Below, in pieces: positions 55,903 through 64,000 of a DNA stretch of 64,000 nucleotides. Position 1 is the first letter of the stretch. Each line of letters starts with the position of its first letter. The DNA comes from Vibrio penaeicida. GTDB lineage: Bacteria; Pseudomonadota; Gammaproteobacteria; Enterobacterales; Vibrionaceae. A program made the translations under genes and the position numbers. The stretch lies in NCBI RefSeq assembly GCF_030689305.1, contig NZ_JAUYVM010000002.1, positions 310,001 through 374,000 on the forward strand, read 5' to 3'. The notes below the pieces were generated by a model. The model was given only the letters and a program-made list of their open reading frames with translations. It did no database searches and was not told the DNA's origin.

Positions 55903-57927
55903 ATGAGTGATTTAGGTGTTCCGCCATTTAAGCAAACTCAAGAAAAGGTCACGCCCAAAGGAGACGTCTGGTTTTGTTGGGAGCATCCTTCGGGCTTGAG
56001 GCATTGGCACTGCCCAAACCTATATCGAAGTGATCCGGAGCCGCAGTTTTCTGCCTCTGTTATGGTCAAAACGCCTTCGTATGACGACAGCGGTGTTACC
56101 CATGCTGTAGAGCATATGGTTTTACGCGGGTGCTACAAATACCCAGATTCTCGCCGCTTTTGGCAACTGCGTTCGAGCTTGGAATTGGAAGAGTTTAATG
56201 CCACAACTCGCCGAGGTAATACACGATTTCACTTGTCTGGCAGCCACAAAGACAATGCCTTTTTAGGGTTGGATTACTTTGTTCAATCCACGCTTTGCCC
56301 ACTTTTAAATGAACAGGAATGGCAAGCCGAGATTCGTGATGGCACTTATGTTCAAAGGGGAGAGCTAGGCGCCTTGTATCAGGAGTTGCAGGGGTATGAA
56401 AACAATGAACAATTCCAACAAGCATGTCGAGTCGTCAAGGAATTCAATTATCCCCTGTATTCGGGGAGTGCAAAATGCATATCTCGTTTGTCGTTACCGG
56501 AGATACGCCAATACTATTGGTATCACTACCGCCCAGAATACTTCTGTGTTGTAACGGCAGGGGACTGGAATCTGACTCACATTTGGCAAAGCATTATTAC
56601 CGCACTGGCTTACCGAATAAAGCATGAACCTGAAAAGCTACCGTTAACCACTCGGTGGATAAAGAGCGCTCAAACCGATGAGTGTGACTGTACGTTGACG
56701 TTGAAAATGTCGGACAAAAAAGCGGTCCAGATCTACAAAATGCTTAGTGAAGGGCATATTCAATCGACCTTACAAACGCTCGGCTACCAATTGCAGCCTC
56801 TGACGACCTTGCTTGATCCAAAACCAACCATAAGGATGAAAAGTGCAAAAGGAGAATTTGACGAACTGATAGCACGTTATCTCAGCATGTTGGCTAGCCA
56901 GTGGACTCAAAGCCAAGAGGCACAAAATATGTGGTTTCGGTACTGTATGGAGCAGCGCCGAGACACAGTGAAAAAGTGGGGAGAGAGCCTGACGGCGCTT
57001 TACCTTTCTAACCAGCCTTTAACTCATGAAATGCATACGCCCAAAAGCCAAACGGAACCAATAGGGGACTGGTTGCCTGAGCCAATTCACCATCAAACGG
57101 TGACAATTTACGCTCGGCTACCTAAAGCCGATACAAATTTATGTACTGCGTATCAAACATGGATTCATGAGCTCATCCATTACGTGACCCAACATTTTAA
57201 ATCGACACGACATTCTGTGGCTTTTCATGAACAAACCATCCATGGTGCTCACAGCGACATTCACGGCTTGTTTATTCATTTATCTTGTTCTGCACTTATC
57301 TTTTGGCAACATTTTGATGATCACTTTCGCCAACATGAGCCCCCGGGCTTTATGCTCAACTTACTAAAGTCTGAACAGGTGATCTTTATGCCTGATCATA
57401 TGCCTCATAGCGATGCCGATCGCTTACATCGTGAACCGATTGTCTGTATTGAGCAAAATCACGACAGCGTTAGAATGAAGTTTCGCTTGCCCAGAACCGT
57501 GTCGATTTTTCACCAGTGCGCCGCGGTGCAATGGTTAATGCAGCGAAAGCCTATAATCAATATGCGCCTCAACGGGCAGCTGTACAGTATCAGCAGTTCA
57601 ATAAAACCGGAGTTGAATGCATTGGAAATTTGCAGTCATTTCGATAAAAATCCTCACCATACACGCAGAATATTGTGTGAAGAAATTCAAGCTTTTAGGC
57701 TTAAGTCTCTTTCTCCTTCTGAATTACAGGGTGTTTTTCAAGGCGCACGTGGCTTAATGGCATCGCAATTGAGTAAGTCTCAACCCGAGTTCTACAAAAC
57801 AGCCTATCGGTTACTGGGCATATCACTGGAAATGCCAGATTCAATGGGTTCGTCGGATCTCGCATTCACATTTGCTATGTGGAAAACCGCACTCGCTCCG
57901 TACTTAAAGGCGAAACAGGAAAAATAG
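55903..57927 (+). CDS. pqqF: PqqF, M16 family protease of PQQ biosynthesis
   Basis: A 674-aa insulinase-type zinc peptidase with the inverted motif H67-A-V-E70-H71, preceded by TPSYDDSGVTHAVEHMVLRGCYKYPDSRRFW. The third ligand is probably a Glu in the RGELGALYQELQGYE segment. It should release the processed Glu-Tyr dipeptide from cross-linked PqqA. Length is at the short end for PqqF (about 670-770 aa). The C-terminal half is poorly conserved, as expected. It follows pqqE by 18 nt and completes pqqABCDEF. Confidence 0.88.
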   Translation: MSDLGVPPFKQTQEKVTPKGDVWFCWEHPSGLRHWHCPNLYRSDPEPQFSASVMVKTPSYDDSGVTHAVEHMVLRGCYKYPDSRRFWQLRSSLELEEFNATTRRGNTRFHLSGSHKDNAFLGLDYFVQSTLCPLLNEQEWQAEIRDGTYVQRGELGALYQELQGYENNEQFQQACRVVKEFNYPLYSGSAKCISRLSLPEIRQYYWYHYRPEYFCVVTAGDWNLTHIWQSIITALAYRIKHEPEKLPLTTRWIKSAQTDECDCTLTLKMSDKKAVQIYKMLSEGHIQSTLQTLGYQLQPLTTLLDPKPTIRMKSAKGEFDELIARYLSMLASQWTQSQEAQNMWFRYCMEQRRDTVKKWGESLTALYLSNQPLTHEMHTPKSQTEPIGDWLPEPIHHQTVTIYARLPKADTNLCTAYQTWIHELIHYVTQHFKSTRHSVAFHEQTIHGAHSDIHGLFIHLSCSALIFWQHFDDHFRQHEPPGFMLNLLKSEQVIFMPDHMPHSDADRLHREPIVCIEQNHDSVRMKFRLPRTVSIFHQCAAVQWLMQRKPIINMRLNGQLYSISSSIKPELNALEICSHFDKNPHHTRRILCEEIQAFRLKSLSPSELQGVFQGARGLMASQLSKSQPEFYKTAYRLLGISLEMPDSMGSSDLAFTFAMWKTALAPYLKAKQEK

Positions 57928-57975
57928 CCGATTTCGTTTTTATATTTTTTGTTGTGCTTATCGCATGGATACCGC

Positions 57976-58644
57976 TCAACGCCTTAAGTAGCGATCAAAG
58001 TCGATATTGGTAACACCAACTACGGCTTGAATTCGGTTATGAACACCAAGCTTTTTCAATATCGCAGAGACATGCGATTTCACTGTGGTCTCAGAGATAT
58101 TAAGGTCGTAAGCGATTTGCTTATTCGCACTGCCTTGAGACATGGATTTCAATACCAGCAACTGCCGACGAGTTAAAGTGCTTAACATATCAGCGGAAAA
58201 GGCGGGTTCTTTGTTTCGTTGCCCAGAAAATTTGGTATCGTCTGTTGCTCGAATGATGTTGGCTGGTAAATACACATTCCCATTAATTATTTGAGAAAAT
58301 GCGTTCGTCATTTCTTCGCGAGAAGAGGATTTAGAAATAAAGCCAATTGCGCCATACGCGATGGTTTGAAGAATGGTTTGCTTATTCGTTTCGGCCGATA
58401 TGATGGCGACAGGTACAGAAGGTGCTTGATTTCTAAGCTCAAGTAGCCCGTTAAGTCCCCCCATGCCGGGCATGTTTAGGTCCAGTAGGATTAGGTCGGT
58501 ATCAGAATGCTCATTTACGTATTCCAACGTTGTAGCAACATCTTCCGTTTGATGGATGGAGCAGTCTAAAAATCGTCCTCTAATGACGGAGACCAAGGCG
58601 TCTCGAAACAGCGGATGATCATCGGCAATCAAGAATTTGTACAT
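57976..58644 (-). CDS. LuxR/NarL-type response regulator of the alcohol oxidation island
   Basis: This 222-aa regulator has a receiver with the acidic pair D8-D9 and phosphorylated Asp55 (LILLDLNMPGMGG). The helix-turn-helix is at about 155-212 (LTRRQLLVLKSMSQGSANKQIAYDLNISETTVKSHVSAILKKLGVHNR). It resembles ExaE/EraR/AgmR-type regulators that control exa and pqq genes in pseudomonads. It is divergent from the FIST-kinase pair and downstream of pqqF on the opposite strand. I infer that it binds the TCCTCC/GGATGA sites shared by the island. Confidence 0.88.
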   Translation of the reverse strand: MYKFLIADDHPLFRDALVSVIRGRFLDCSIHQTEDVATTLEYVNEHSDTDLILLDLNMPGMGGLNGLLELRNQAPSVPVAIISAETNKQTILQTIAYGAIGFISKSSSREEMTNAFSQIINGNVYLPANIIRATDDTKFSGQRNKEPAFSADMLSTLTRRQLLVLKSMSQGSANKQIAYDLNISETTVKSHVSAILKKLGVHNRIQAVVGVTNIDFDRYLRR

Positions 58645-58943
58645 GCGAATCCCTCTTCCTTAAGGTTTTCTTATCATTCTTCGTACCTACTGACGTTATG
58701 TTTAATTTTCATTGGGTTACGGATACCTAAGTAAATAACCCTATTTTTAGTAGTTCCTTTTAGTGTAATCAGCTCAATTTATAATGCTTGTTCTAATAAT
58801 GAGACATCGACTATATGAGGAGAAGATGAACGACAAATATCCTCCTTAAGTAGGATTAACGTTGCCTCAGACCAAGCTAGACTGAATGTATGCATGTTTC
58901 TTTAATCAAAGATAGATCCAAAGATATCAACTAAGGAAGAGGG
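58645..58943. other. Divergent promoter region regulator / FIST-kinase operon
   Basis: 299 bp with no gene. It contains motif site D at 58838-58858, about 86 nt from the FIST start, and presumably both promoters. No other motif was recognised. Confidence 0.6.
58838..58858. promoter_or_regulatory. Candidate regulator site D (FIST-kinase promoter)
   Basis: CCTCCTTAAGTAGGATTA at 58841-58858, with half-sites CCTCC and GGATTA spaced by 7, has an ATCCT ... AGGAT inverted core. It resembles sites B and E. Confidence 0.5.
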
Positions 58944-60152
58944 ATGTTTTCTGCCAGTCCAATACCAGACCAAGCTGCCGTGGTGACGGCTGAATCCTAT
59001 CAGCTTGAAGCCGTTAAGGCGGTAAGAGAGCTTGCTGCACGTTTGAACACCCCAAACATTGGGTTTGTTTTATTCTTCTGCTCCGCTGCCTACGATTTAA
59101 AAGAACTTGAATCAGAAATGGATCGCGCATTTACTCATTGCAAAGTGATGGGGTGCACTTCGGCGGGGGAAATTACCAGCAGCGGTTATGCGAAAAGCAG
59201 CATCAGTGCGATTGGCTTTACCCAAAGCGCGTTTACGGTATCTGGCATGGTGATACCGCTAGAAAATTTTGAGTTAAGTGTTGCGCAGCAGTGCGTCGAA
59301 ACCCTTTTTGAAAATTGCCGAAGCCACCTAAAAGCGCCCATAAAGCACAGTAGTTTTGTGCTTACCTTAATAGATGGGTTGTCGCCGCAAGAAGAAAATT
59401 TCCTTGTCACTTTAGATACGGCTCTGGGTCGAATTCCGCATTTTGGAGGGTCGGCCGGAGACGATGAAAACTTGGCAAATACTCATGTGTATTTCGACGG
59501 TAAATTCTATGCCGATTCCGCCATTGTGGTGATGTTCAACACTACCTGCCCCTTTGAAGTCTTCACGACGCACCACATTCAAAGCTTAGGAAGTAAATTG
59601 GTGGTGACGAAAGCCGACAGTGAATGCCGTCGAGTCTATGAATTCAACGCTGAGCCTGCTGCACTGGTGTATGCGAGAGAAGTGGGGATCTTACTCAACG
59701 ATCTCAGACCAGAAATATACGCTCTGCATCCATTAGCGGTGAAAGTGGGCGGGGAGTTTTATATTCGGTCTATTCAGAAAGTAAATGATGATCTGAGTTT
59801 GGATTTTTACTGCGCGGTTGATGACGGCATTGTCGTTACTGCGATGAAACCGGGCGATATTTACGCCAATGCGAAGCAAAAGCTCAGTGAAGTGTCTGAA
59901 AGAGTTGGAGAGTTAGAAATCATTATCGGATGCGATTGTTTTCTACGACGCAAGGAAATAGAGCAAACTAACGGGTTAGAAACCATCAAAAGCATTTTCA
60001 GCGACTTCCGCATGGTTGGGTTTAATACCTATGGAGAGCAGCTCGGTGGCGTGCATATGAACCAGACGCTAACAGGCGTCGCAATAGGCCGTCAGCCCAA
60101 TGTTTATCAACTCTCTTCTGATATGACGGAAGTGCGCGAAAAGGTGGGCTAG
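58944..60152 (+). CDS. FIST domain sensor protein (NosP-like)
   Basis: This 402-aa soluble protein has FIST_N (about 25-230: FVLFFCSAAYDLKELESEMDRAF, VMGCTSAGEITSSGYAKSSISAIGF, FGGSAGDDENLANTHVYFDGKFYADSAIVVMF) and FIST_C (about 240-390: EVGILLNDLRPEIYALHPLAVKVGGEFYIRSIQK, GFNTYGEQLGGVHMNQT). The same protein type beside a NahK-like kinase in Pseudomonas aeruginosa is the haem nitric-oxide sensor NosP. Its kinase starts immediately after its stop here too. NO or haem binding is inferred by family and context; the haem ligand cannot be assigned from sequence. Confidence 0.85.
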   Translation: MFSASPIPDQAAVVTAESYQLEAVKAVRELAARLNTPNIGFVLFFCSAAYDLKELESEMDRAFTHCKVMGCTSAGEITSSGYAKSSISAIGFTQSAFTVSGMVIPLENFELSVAQQCVETLFENCRSHLKAPIKHSSFVLTLIDGLSPQEENFLVTLDTALGRIPHFGGSAGDDENLANTHVYFDGKFYADSAIVVMFNTTCPFEVFTTHHIQSLGSKLVVTKADSECRRVYEFNAEPAALVYAREVGILLNDLRPEIYALHPLAVKVGGEFYIRSIQKVNDDLSLDFYCAVDDGIVVTAMKPGDIYANAKQKLSEVSERVGELEIIIGCDCFLRRKEIEQTNGLETIKSIFSDFRMVGFNTYGEQLGGVHMNQTLTGVAIGRQPNVYQLSSDMTEVREKVG

Positions 60153-62066
60153 ATGTCGGACGAAGCGCTGAAACGCCAACTTGAAGAGGCGTTATTAGAA
60201 AATGAACGCCAGAAAAAAATCATCGACTCTTTGGTGCGTCGTGTAGAGCAAGACAACAGTCATCGAGTTGACCCATACGCTGCATTTCAGCATTCCGTTG
60301 TGTTGGCTGATCAGGTTCGGGAAAAAACCGAAGAGCTCAATAACACTCTTCATGAACTGGAAAGCATCAACCGAGCGCTTTCGCTTGCCAACCAAAAAGT
60401 CGAGCGCGCCCAACAGCGATTTGTTGATGCAATCGAATCCATTTCAGATGGGTTTGCTTTGTATGATAAAGACAGACATTTAGTGCATTCCAATAGCCGA
60501 TTTCAACAATATTGGCTTGATCATGATATCTCCTTAGATATGTCGAGCGTCACGCTGGCGGAAGTAAAGAGGCTCGCGCACACTAAGGGGCTTATCGTCA
60601 AAGAACTGCCGTATTCCGACTTGCATGGCGGAAGAGTTTTTCAGCAACGAGACAATCGCTGGGTACAAGTGAGCGAGCGCCGAACGGCTGATGGTGGGTT
60701 AGTGATGCTGTACACCGATATTACTCTTCTCAAAGAAGCAGAATCGGCAAGGTATGAAGCCGCCATTAGTGAAAAATTACGCCAGTCTTATCAAACACTA
60801 GAAAAACGTGTTCAGCTTAGAACCGCTCAGCTGGAAGATCTGAACAACCAGTTAAGTAAAGAAGTCACTGAGCGTCGGGAGATCCAAGGTCGGCTGCTAG
60901 AGGCGAAACAAGAAGCCGAACTGGCAAACCTATCAAAAACGAAATTTCTCGCGGCTATCAGCCACGATTTATTGCAGCCATTGAATGCTGCGCAGCTATT
61001 TTTAGGATCGTTACGTGCGCAAAGGCTAGGACCGCCCGCGCGTAGGCTGGTGGATTCATTGGATCACTCCCTTTCTGATGTTGAATCGCTTATCACCATG
61101 CTGGTTGATATTTCAAAGTTGGATGCAGGAACCATTCGTGCAGACAAGCAACCTTTCGCTCTCAACGAGTTATTAGACAACATCGCCAATGAGTTCCATC
61201 AAATAGCGTTTGAGTCTGAAACGGAAGTGAGGTACGTCCCCAGTAAAGTTGTAATTTACAGTGATTCCGTACTGCTTGCGAGAATCATCAGGAATCTAAT
61301 GACCAATGCATTAAGGTATACCGAGTCGGGTAAAGTTTTACTGGGCTGCCGCCGCACTGAAAGTGGCGTGAGAATTGATGTATTGGATACAGGAGATGGT
61401 ATTCCTAAAGACAAGCAAAAAGAGGTGTTCCAAGAATTCAAACGCCTTAGCCCTAGAAAAGCAGAAAACAGAACCCAGCTGGGGCTAGGGTTAGCCATTG
61501 TAGATAAGATTTCAGGAGTGCTAGGGCACCAAATTTCATTGGAGTCAGAACTTCACAAAGGATCGCGTTTTTCGGTTTTAGTCCCTTATGGCACCGTGAA
61601 AGCAACCACCATGCCGATTCTGAAGCCGAAAGAGCTGGATGCAAGCGCTGCTTTGCAAGGGTGTCGAATTTGGGTTGTGGATAATGATAATAATATCTGC
61701 ATGGCAATGAAGGAGTTACTTAGCCAGTGGGGATGTGACGTGGTAACGGCAGAGTCTTTAGCTGCATTGCAGGTGCAATGTGATGTTTCATCGGATTCGG
61801 TTGAACTGCTGATTGTGGATTACCATTTAGATGAGGGTAAAACAGGTTTGGAAGTTGCTGAGCATGTACACCTTAATCGCCCCCACTCTGTACCAACCAT
61901 TGTGCTAAGTGCAAATCGAAGCGAAACACTCAAGCAACAAGTAAGAGAAAGTGGCTATCTGTTGGTCAATAAGCCCGTTTCTCCTGTTAGGTTAAAAACC
62001 ACCATTATTAGCCAGTTGCATTCGAATTCTCAGCTCCCCCTCCAGTCACAGGTTACTCAAGGCTGA
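60153..62066 (+). CDS. Hybrid histidine kinase (NahK/ErcS'-like)
   Basis: This 637-aa cytoplasmic kinase has an N-terminal coiled coil (about 1-90), a PAS domain (about 92-195: VDAIESISDGFALYDKDRHLVHSN), a second coiled coil and an HisKA domain with His271 in FLAAISHDLLQPLNAA. The HATPase follows (IRNLMTNALRYTESGKVLLG; RLSPRKAENRTQLGLGLAIVDKISGVLG) and the C-terminal receiver has Asp556 in LLIVDYHL. The layout matches NahK/ErcS' kinases located near exa/pqq genes in P. aeruginosa. It starts right after the FIST gene stop (TAGATG), so the two are translationally linked. It probably signals to the LuxR-type regulator directly or through a relay. Confidence 0.9.
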   Translation: MSDEALKRQLEEALLENERQKKIIDSLVRRVEQDNSHRVDPYAAFQHSVVLADQVREKTEELNNTLHELESINRALSLANQKVERAQQRFVDAIESISDGFALYDKDRHLVHSNSRFQQYWLDHDISLDMSSVTLAEVKRLAHTKGLIVKELPYSDLHGGRVFQQRDNRWVQVSERRTADGGLVMLYTDITLLKEAESARYEAAISEKLRQSYQTLEKRVQLRTAQLEDLNNQLSKEVTERREIQGRLLEAKQEAELANLSKTKFLAAISHDLLQPLNAAQLFLGSLRAQRLGPPARRLVDSLDHSLSDVESLITMLVDISKLDAGTIRADKQPFALNELLDNIANEFHQIAFESETEVRYVPSKVVIYSDSVLLARIIRNLMTNALRYTESGKVLLGCRRTESGVRIDVLDTGDGIPKDKQKEVFQEFKRLSPRKAENRTQLGLGLAIVDKISGVLGHQISLESELHKGSRFSVLVPYGTVKATTMPILKPKELDASAALQGCRIWVVDNDNNICMAMKELLSQWGCDVVTAESLAALQVQCDVSSDSVELLIVDYHLDEGKTGLEVAEHVHLNRPHSVPTIVLSANRSETLKQQVRESGYLLVNKPVSPVRLKTTIISQLHSNSQLPLQSQVTQG

Positions 62067-62120
62067 AGGTCATCACCCGAATATTCTCTCCAAAGCTTGA
62101 GCCTCTTCAACACACCAGGA

Positions 62121-62909
62121 TCAGTTCTTTATCGAAACCAAGACCCGCCCTTCTTTTGAAAGAACGTTATGCAACCCCAGTTTGGTCGAAAGCGACAACG
62201 ATATGGTCATCATGACAAATATCGCAATCATAATGATCAACTGATATTTGATTGCGACCAAGGGGGATGTTCCACCCAAAATCTGCCCAGTCATCATGCC
62301 GGGTAGGGTAACTAAACCGATGGTCGCCATGGAGGCGAGAATAGGTGACCACGCTTTTTGCATCGCGGTTTGAACGAAAGGCAATGAAGCGTAGGTCGGA
62401 GAGGCACCCAATGAAAGCGCAGCGTGGTATTCACCTTCTCGTTCTTTAAAGGCGCTGAACAAATTTTGAAGCATGATGATATTGGCATTCATGCTGTTGC
62501 CAATGAGCATTCCACATAGAGGGATAACATACTGTGAGCTGTATACCGGTGTGGGTTGAACAATCACAACACAAAGCACAATGATGATGGGTGAAAGACC
62601 AATCAACAACCCTGACATGACTGGTAAAAAGAGAGGTTTTAACGGAAGTTTGGCTTTGTCGATGATCGCACTTGTTCCGATGCCTGACATCACCAAAACC
62701 CAGATGATATTCAATGTTAGACTATTGAGTTCAAATACAAACTCCAGATATGCACCCACCAAAATTAGCTGAACGGTCATTCTCAATACGCTGATGAGCG
62801 TGTCTTTTGCCAGTCCAAGTTGAAAGTGACGATTAATGTAAAGGGGAATACAAAGCGTAAGAGAAAAAAGCAGTAAGTAAGCCCAGCCAATGTCAATTGA
62901 TTCCTGCAT
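62121..62909 (-). CDS. FetB-like (YbbM/UPF0014) ABC permease
   Basis: This 262-aa inner-membrane protein has about seven hydrophobic segments and strong UPF0014 blocks: LILVGAYLEFVFELNSL, CGMLIGNSMNANIIMLQNLFSAFKEREGEYHAALSLGASPTYASLPFVQTAMQKAWSPILASMATIGLVTLPGMMTGQILGG (in part). FetB works with the ATPase FetA in iron export and oxidative-stress resistance in E. coli. No FetA gene is adjacent within the window, so the ATPase must be elsewhere or absent. It lies convergent to the kinase gene and is not obviously part of the alcohol island. Confidence 0.85.
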   Translation of the reverse strand: MQESIDIGWAYLLLFSLTLCIPLYINRHFQLGLAKDTLISVLRMTVQLILVGAYLEFVFELNSLTLNIIWVLVMSGIGTSAIIDKAKLPLKPLFLPVMSGLLIGLSPIIIVLCVVIVQPTPVYSSQYVIPLCGMLIGNSMNANIIMLQNLFSAFKEREGEYHAALSLGASPTYASLPFVQTAMQKAWSPILASMATIGLVTLPGMMTGQILGGTSPLVAIKYQLIIMIAIFVMMTISLSLSTKLGLHNVLSKEGRVLVSIKN

Positions 62910-63399
62910 AGAAACCTCGGTTGTTTTTCCTCCATTTTATACTCAAATCCCTACCGCTTGTTAGCCCAACTTATCCAAGTTTTTAGTGATGGTGAATAGC
63001 TTGAGGATAGGCACTTTATTTTGCTTCAAATTCTCACAAATGAAGCGATTACATTTAACAAATATTCTACATTTATTGCTGAATAGGTTAGGAATTTAAG
63101 CGGCTTTTCTCGGTTTCTTGAACGCTAGTAAAGAGTGTTTGGTAACAAAAAATCATCAAACAATACATATATGCAACAATATTAAATTGTCATATCTGTT
63201 CATTAATTTACACATAAAATGTTAATTAAACACATCTCTGTATGAGCTCAAAAAAGTGTCGAATAGCTTGCTATATAAGGAATCAAACCATTGAATCATA
63301 AGATTCGATCGTTCTAAAATTTCTCATTATAAGTTGTAGGTGTACTGGGTCGCTGGGCTTGGTGCAGATGAAATTATCAATACTATAAGCAGGCAATGT
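62910..63399. other. Divergent intergenic region fetB-like / torE-type gene
   Basis: 490 bp, AT-rich, with no credible gene. It holds the promoters of the leftward permease and the rightward cytochrome operon and the candidate Tor box annotated separately. Confidence 0.6.
63196..63205 (+). promoter_or_regulatory. Candidate TorR-type box
   Basis: CTGTTCATTA matches the E. coli tor box consensus CTGTTCATAT at 8 of 10 bases, about 195 nt upstream of the torE-type gene. A single box is weak evidence. Confidence 0.3.
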
Positions 63400-63576
63400 A
63401 TGAGTAATGTTAATAAAGTGGAACCAAAAGAAGTTCGCTCATTTGAGTGGAAATCTTTTCTCCTAATTACCGTCGTTCTCTTTCCCGTATTAAGCGTCAT
63501 GTTTGTTGGTGGATACGGTTTTATCGTTTGGATGCTGCAGGTCTTTTTCTTAGGTCCTCCAGGCGTACACGGCTAA
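63400..63576 (+). CDS. torE: TorE/NapE family small membrane protein
   Basis: This 58-aa protein has one hydrophobic helix (SFLLITVVLFPVLSVMFVGGYGFIVWMLQVFF) and the GPPG-V-H-G ending typical of the NapE/TorE family. These peptides accompany periplasmic nitrate or TMAO reductase cytochromes; their function is unclear. ATG 63400 (MSNVNKVEPKEVRSFEWK) gives the usual length; an upstream in-frame start would add an unrelated 20 residues. It is 44 nt before the cytochrome gene. Confidence 0.85.
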   Translation: MSNVNKVEPKEVRSFEWKSFLLITVVLFPVLSVMFVGGYGFIVWMLQVFFLGPPGVHG

Positions 63577-63620
63577 ACACCTTTCCATTTTTTGAGCGAA
63601 TTTTTTAAAGAGAACAGATC

Positions 63621-64000
63621 ATGAAATCGTTTATCGTAAAAATCTGGCACACGATGACTCGCCCGGCCGTTCACATCAGCTTGGGTGTGCTTACAATGGG
63701 CGGGTTTATTGCTGGTGTAATCTTTTGGGGTGGCTTTAACACCGCATTGGAAGCGACGAATACAGAAGAGTTCTGCGTTAGCTGTCACACCATGCGCGAC
63801 AATGTGTATCAAGAACTACAAGAAACCATCCACTGGCAAAACCGTTCAGGTGTTCGCGCTACTTGCCCTGACTGTCACGTTCCACATGAATGGACGGCAA
63901 AAATTGCCCGTAAAATGCAGGCTTCCAAAGAAGTGTTTGCGCAGATCTTTGGCGACTTAGGCACGCCTGAGAAATTTGAAGAACGCCGCATTGAGCTTGC
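63621..64000 (+). CDS. NapC/NirT/TorC family multiheme cytochrome c (partial)
   Basis: The first 126 codons are visible before the right edge. A membrane anchor (about 16-40) is followed by the heme motifs FCVSCH and TCPDCH and the block [52 protein letters not shown]. This is close to TorC, the quinol-oxidising donor of TMAO reductase; NapC is the alternative. With the TorE-type gene it suggests a torECA operon continuing past the window. The start has AAAGAGA upstream. Confidence 0.9.
   Translation, partial: MKSFIVKIWHTMTRPAVHISLGVLTMGGFIAGVIFWGGFNTALEATNTEEFCVSCHTMRDNVYQELQETIHWQNRSGVRATCPDCHVPHEWTAKIARKMQASKEVFAQIFGDLGTPEKFEERRIEL

Overview
The window looks like part of the main chromosome of a Vibrio or close relative (Gammaproteobacteria). 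The grounds are conserved synteny (varA/uvrY-uvrC-pgsA followed by Cys/Gly/Leu tRNA genes, yciU next to efpL, a rimB-rimK pair, a TIGR02647-type small protein), moderate GC content and the TATACCCAAGTAACTTCAAG-type repeat ends often seen in this group. No phage, integrase, transposase or CRISPR array was found.

Layout. 1-1 kb: end of a probable scpB, then rluB and its terminator. 1.0-10.3 kb: one leftward operon for uptake and oxidation of a sugar or sugar acid. It holds a Tat-type binding protein, two permeases, an ATPase, an aldonate dehydratase of the IlvD/Edd family, a GMC oxidoreductase, an SDR close to xylose dehydrogenase and a GntR/FCD regulator. A perfect 13-bp inverted repeat in front of the operon is the best operator candidate. 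11.2-13.5 kb: secreted M6 metalloprotease. 13.7-31 kb: housekeeping and signalling genes, namely yciU, efpL, a nucleotidyltransferase, an EIIC-EAL fusion, serine dehydratase, rimB/rimK/aspartoacylase-like, a chemoreceptor with three CHASE3 units, polB, varA, uvrC and pgsA. 31-34.2 kb: a TPR-GAF-GGDEF protein, then tRNA-Cys, tRNA-Gly and tRNA-Leu interspersed with two broken tRNA-Gly copies. 34.3-40.3 kb: MscS-like channel, YdcF-like, YeeZ-like and small proteins, and a lipoprotein M28 peptidase.

41-62 kb is the standout region: a complete periplasmic quinoprotein alcohol oxidation island. Leftward is a four-gene ABC system like PedA1A2BC of Pseudomonas putida. Rightward are cytochrome c-550, an XoxJ/MxaJ-like protein, a PQQ alcohol dehydrogenase, an aldehyde dehydrogenase, a NosR-like flavin/iron-sulfur membrane protein and pqqABCDEF. 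The island ends with a LuxR-type response regulator divergent from a FIST protein (NosP-like) plus hybrid histidine kinase (NahK/ErcS'-like). The dehydrogenase carries the extra Asp two residues after the catalytic Asp (D323-F-D325) that marks lanthanide-dependent enzymes, and no calcium-type paralogue is present here. Five intergenic regions of the island share a TCCTCC/GGATGA-type motif, suggesting one regulon controlled by the island's own response regulator.

The window ends with an orphan FetB-like permease and the start of a torE-torC type respiratory operon, cut off at the right edge.
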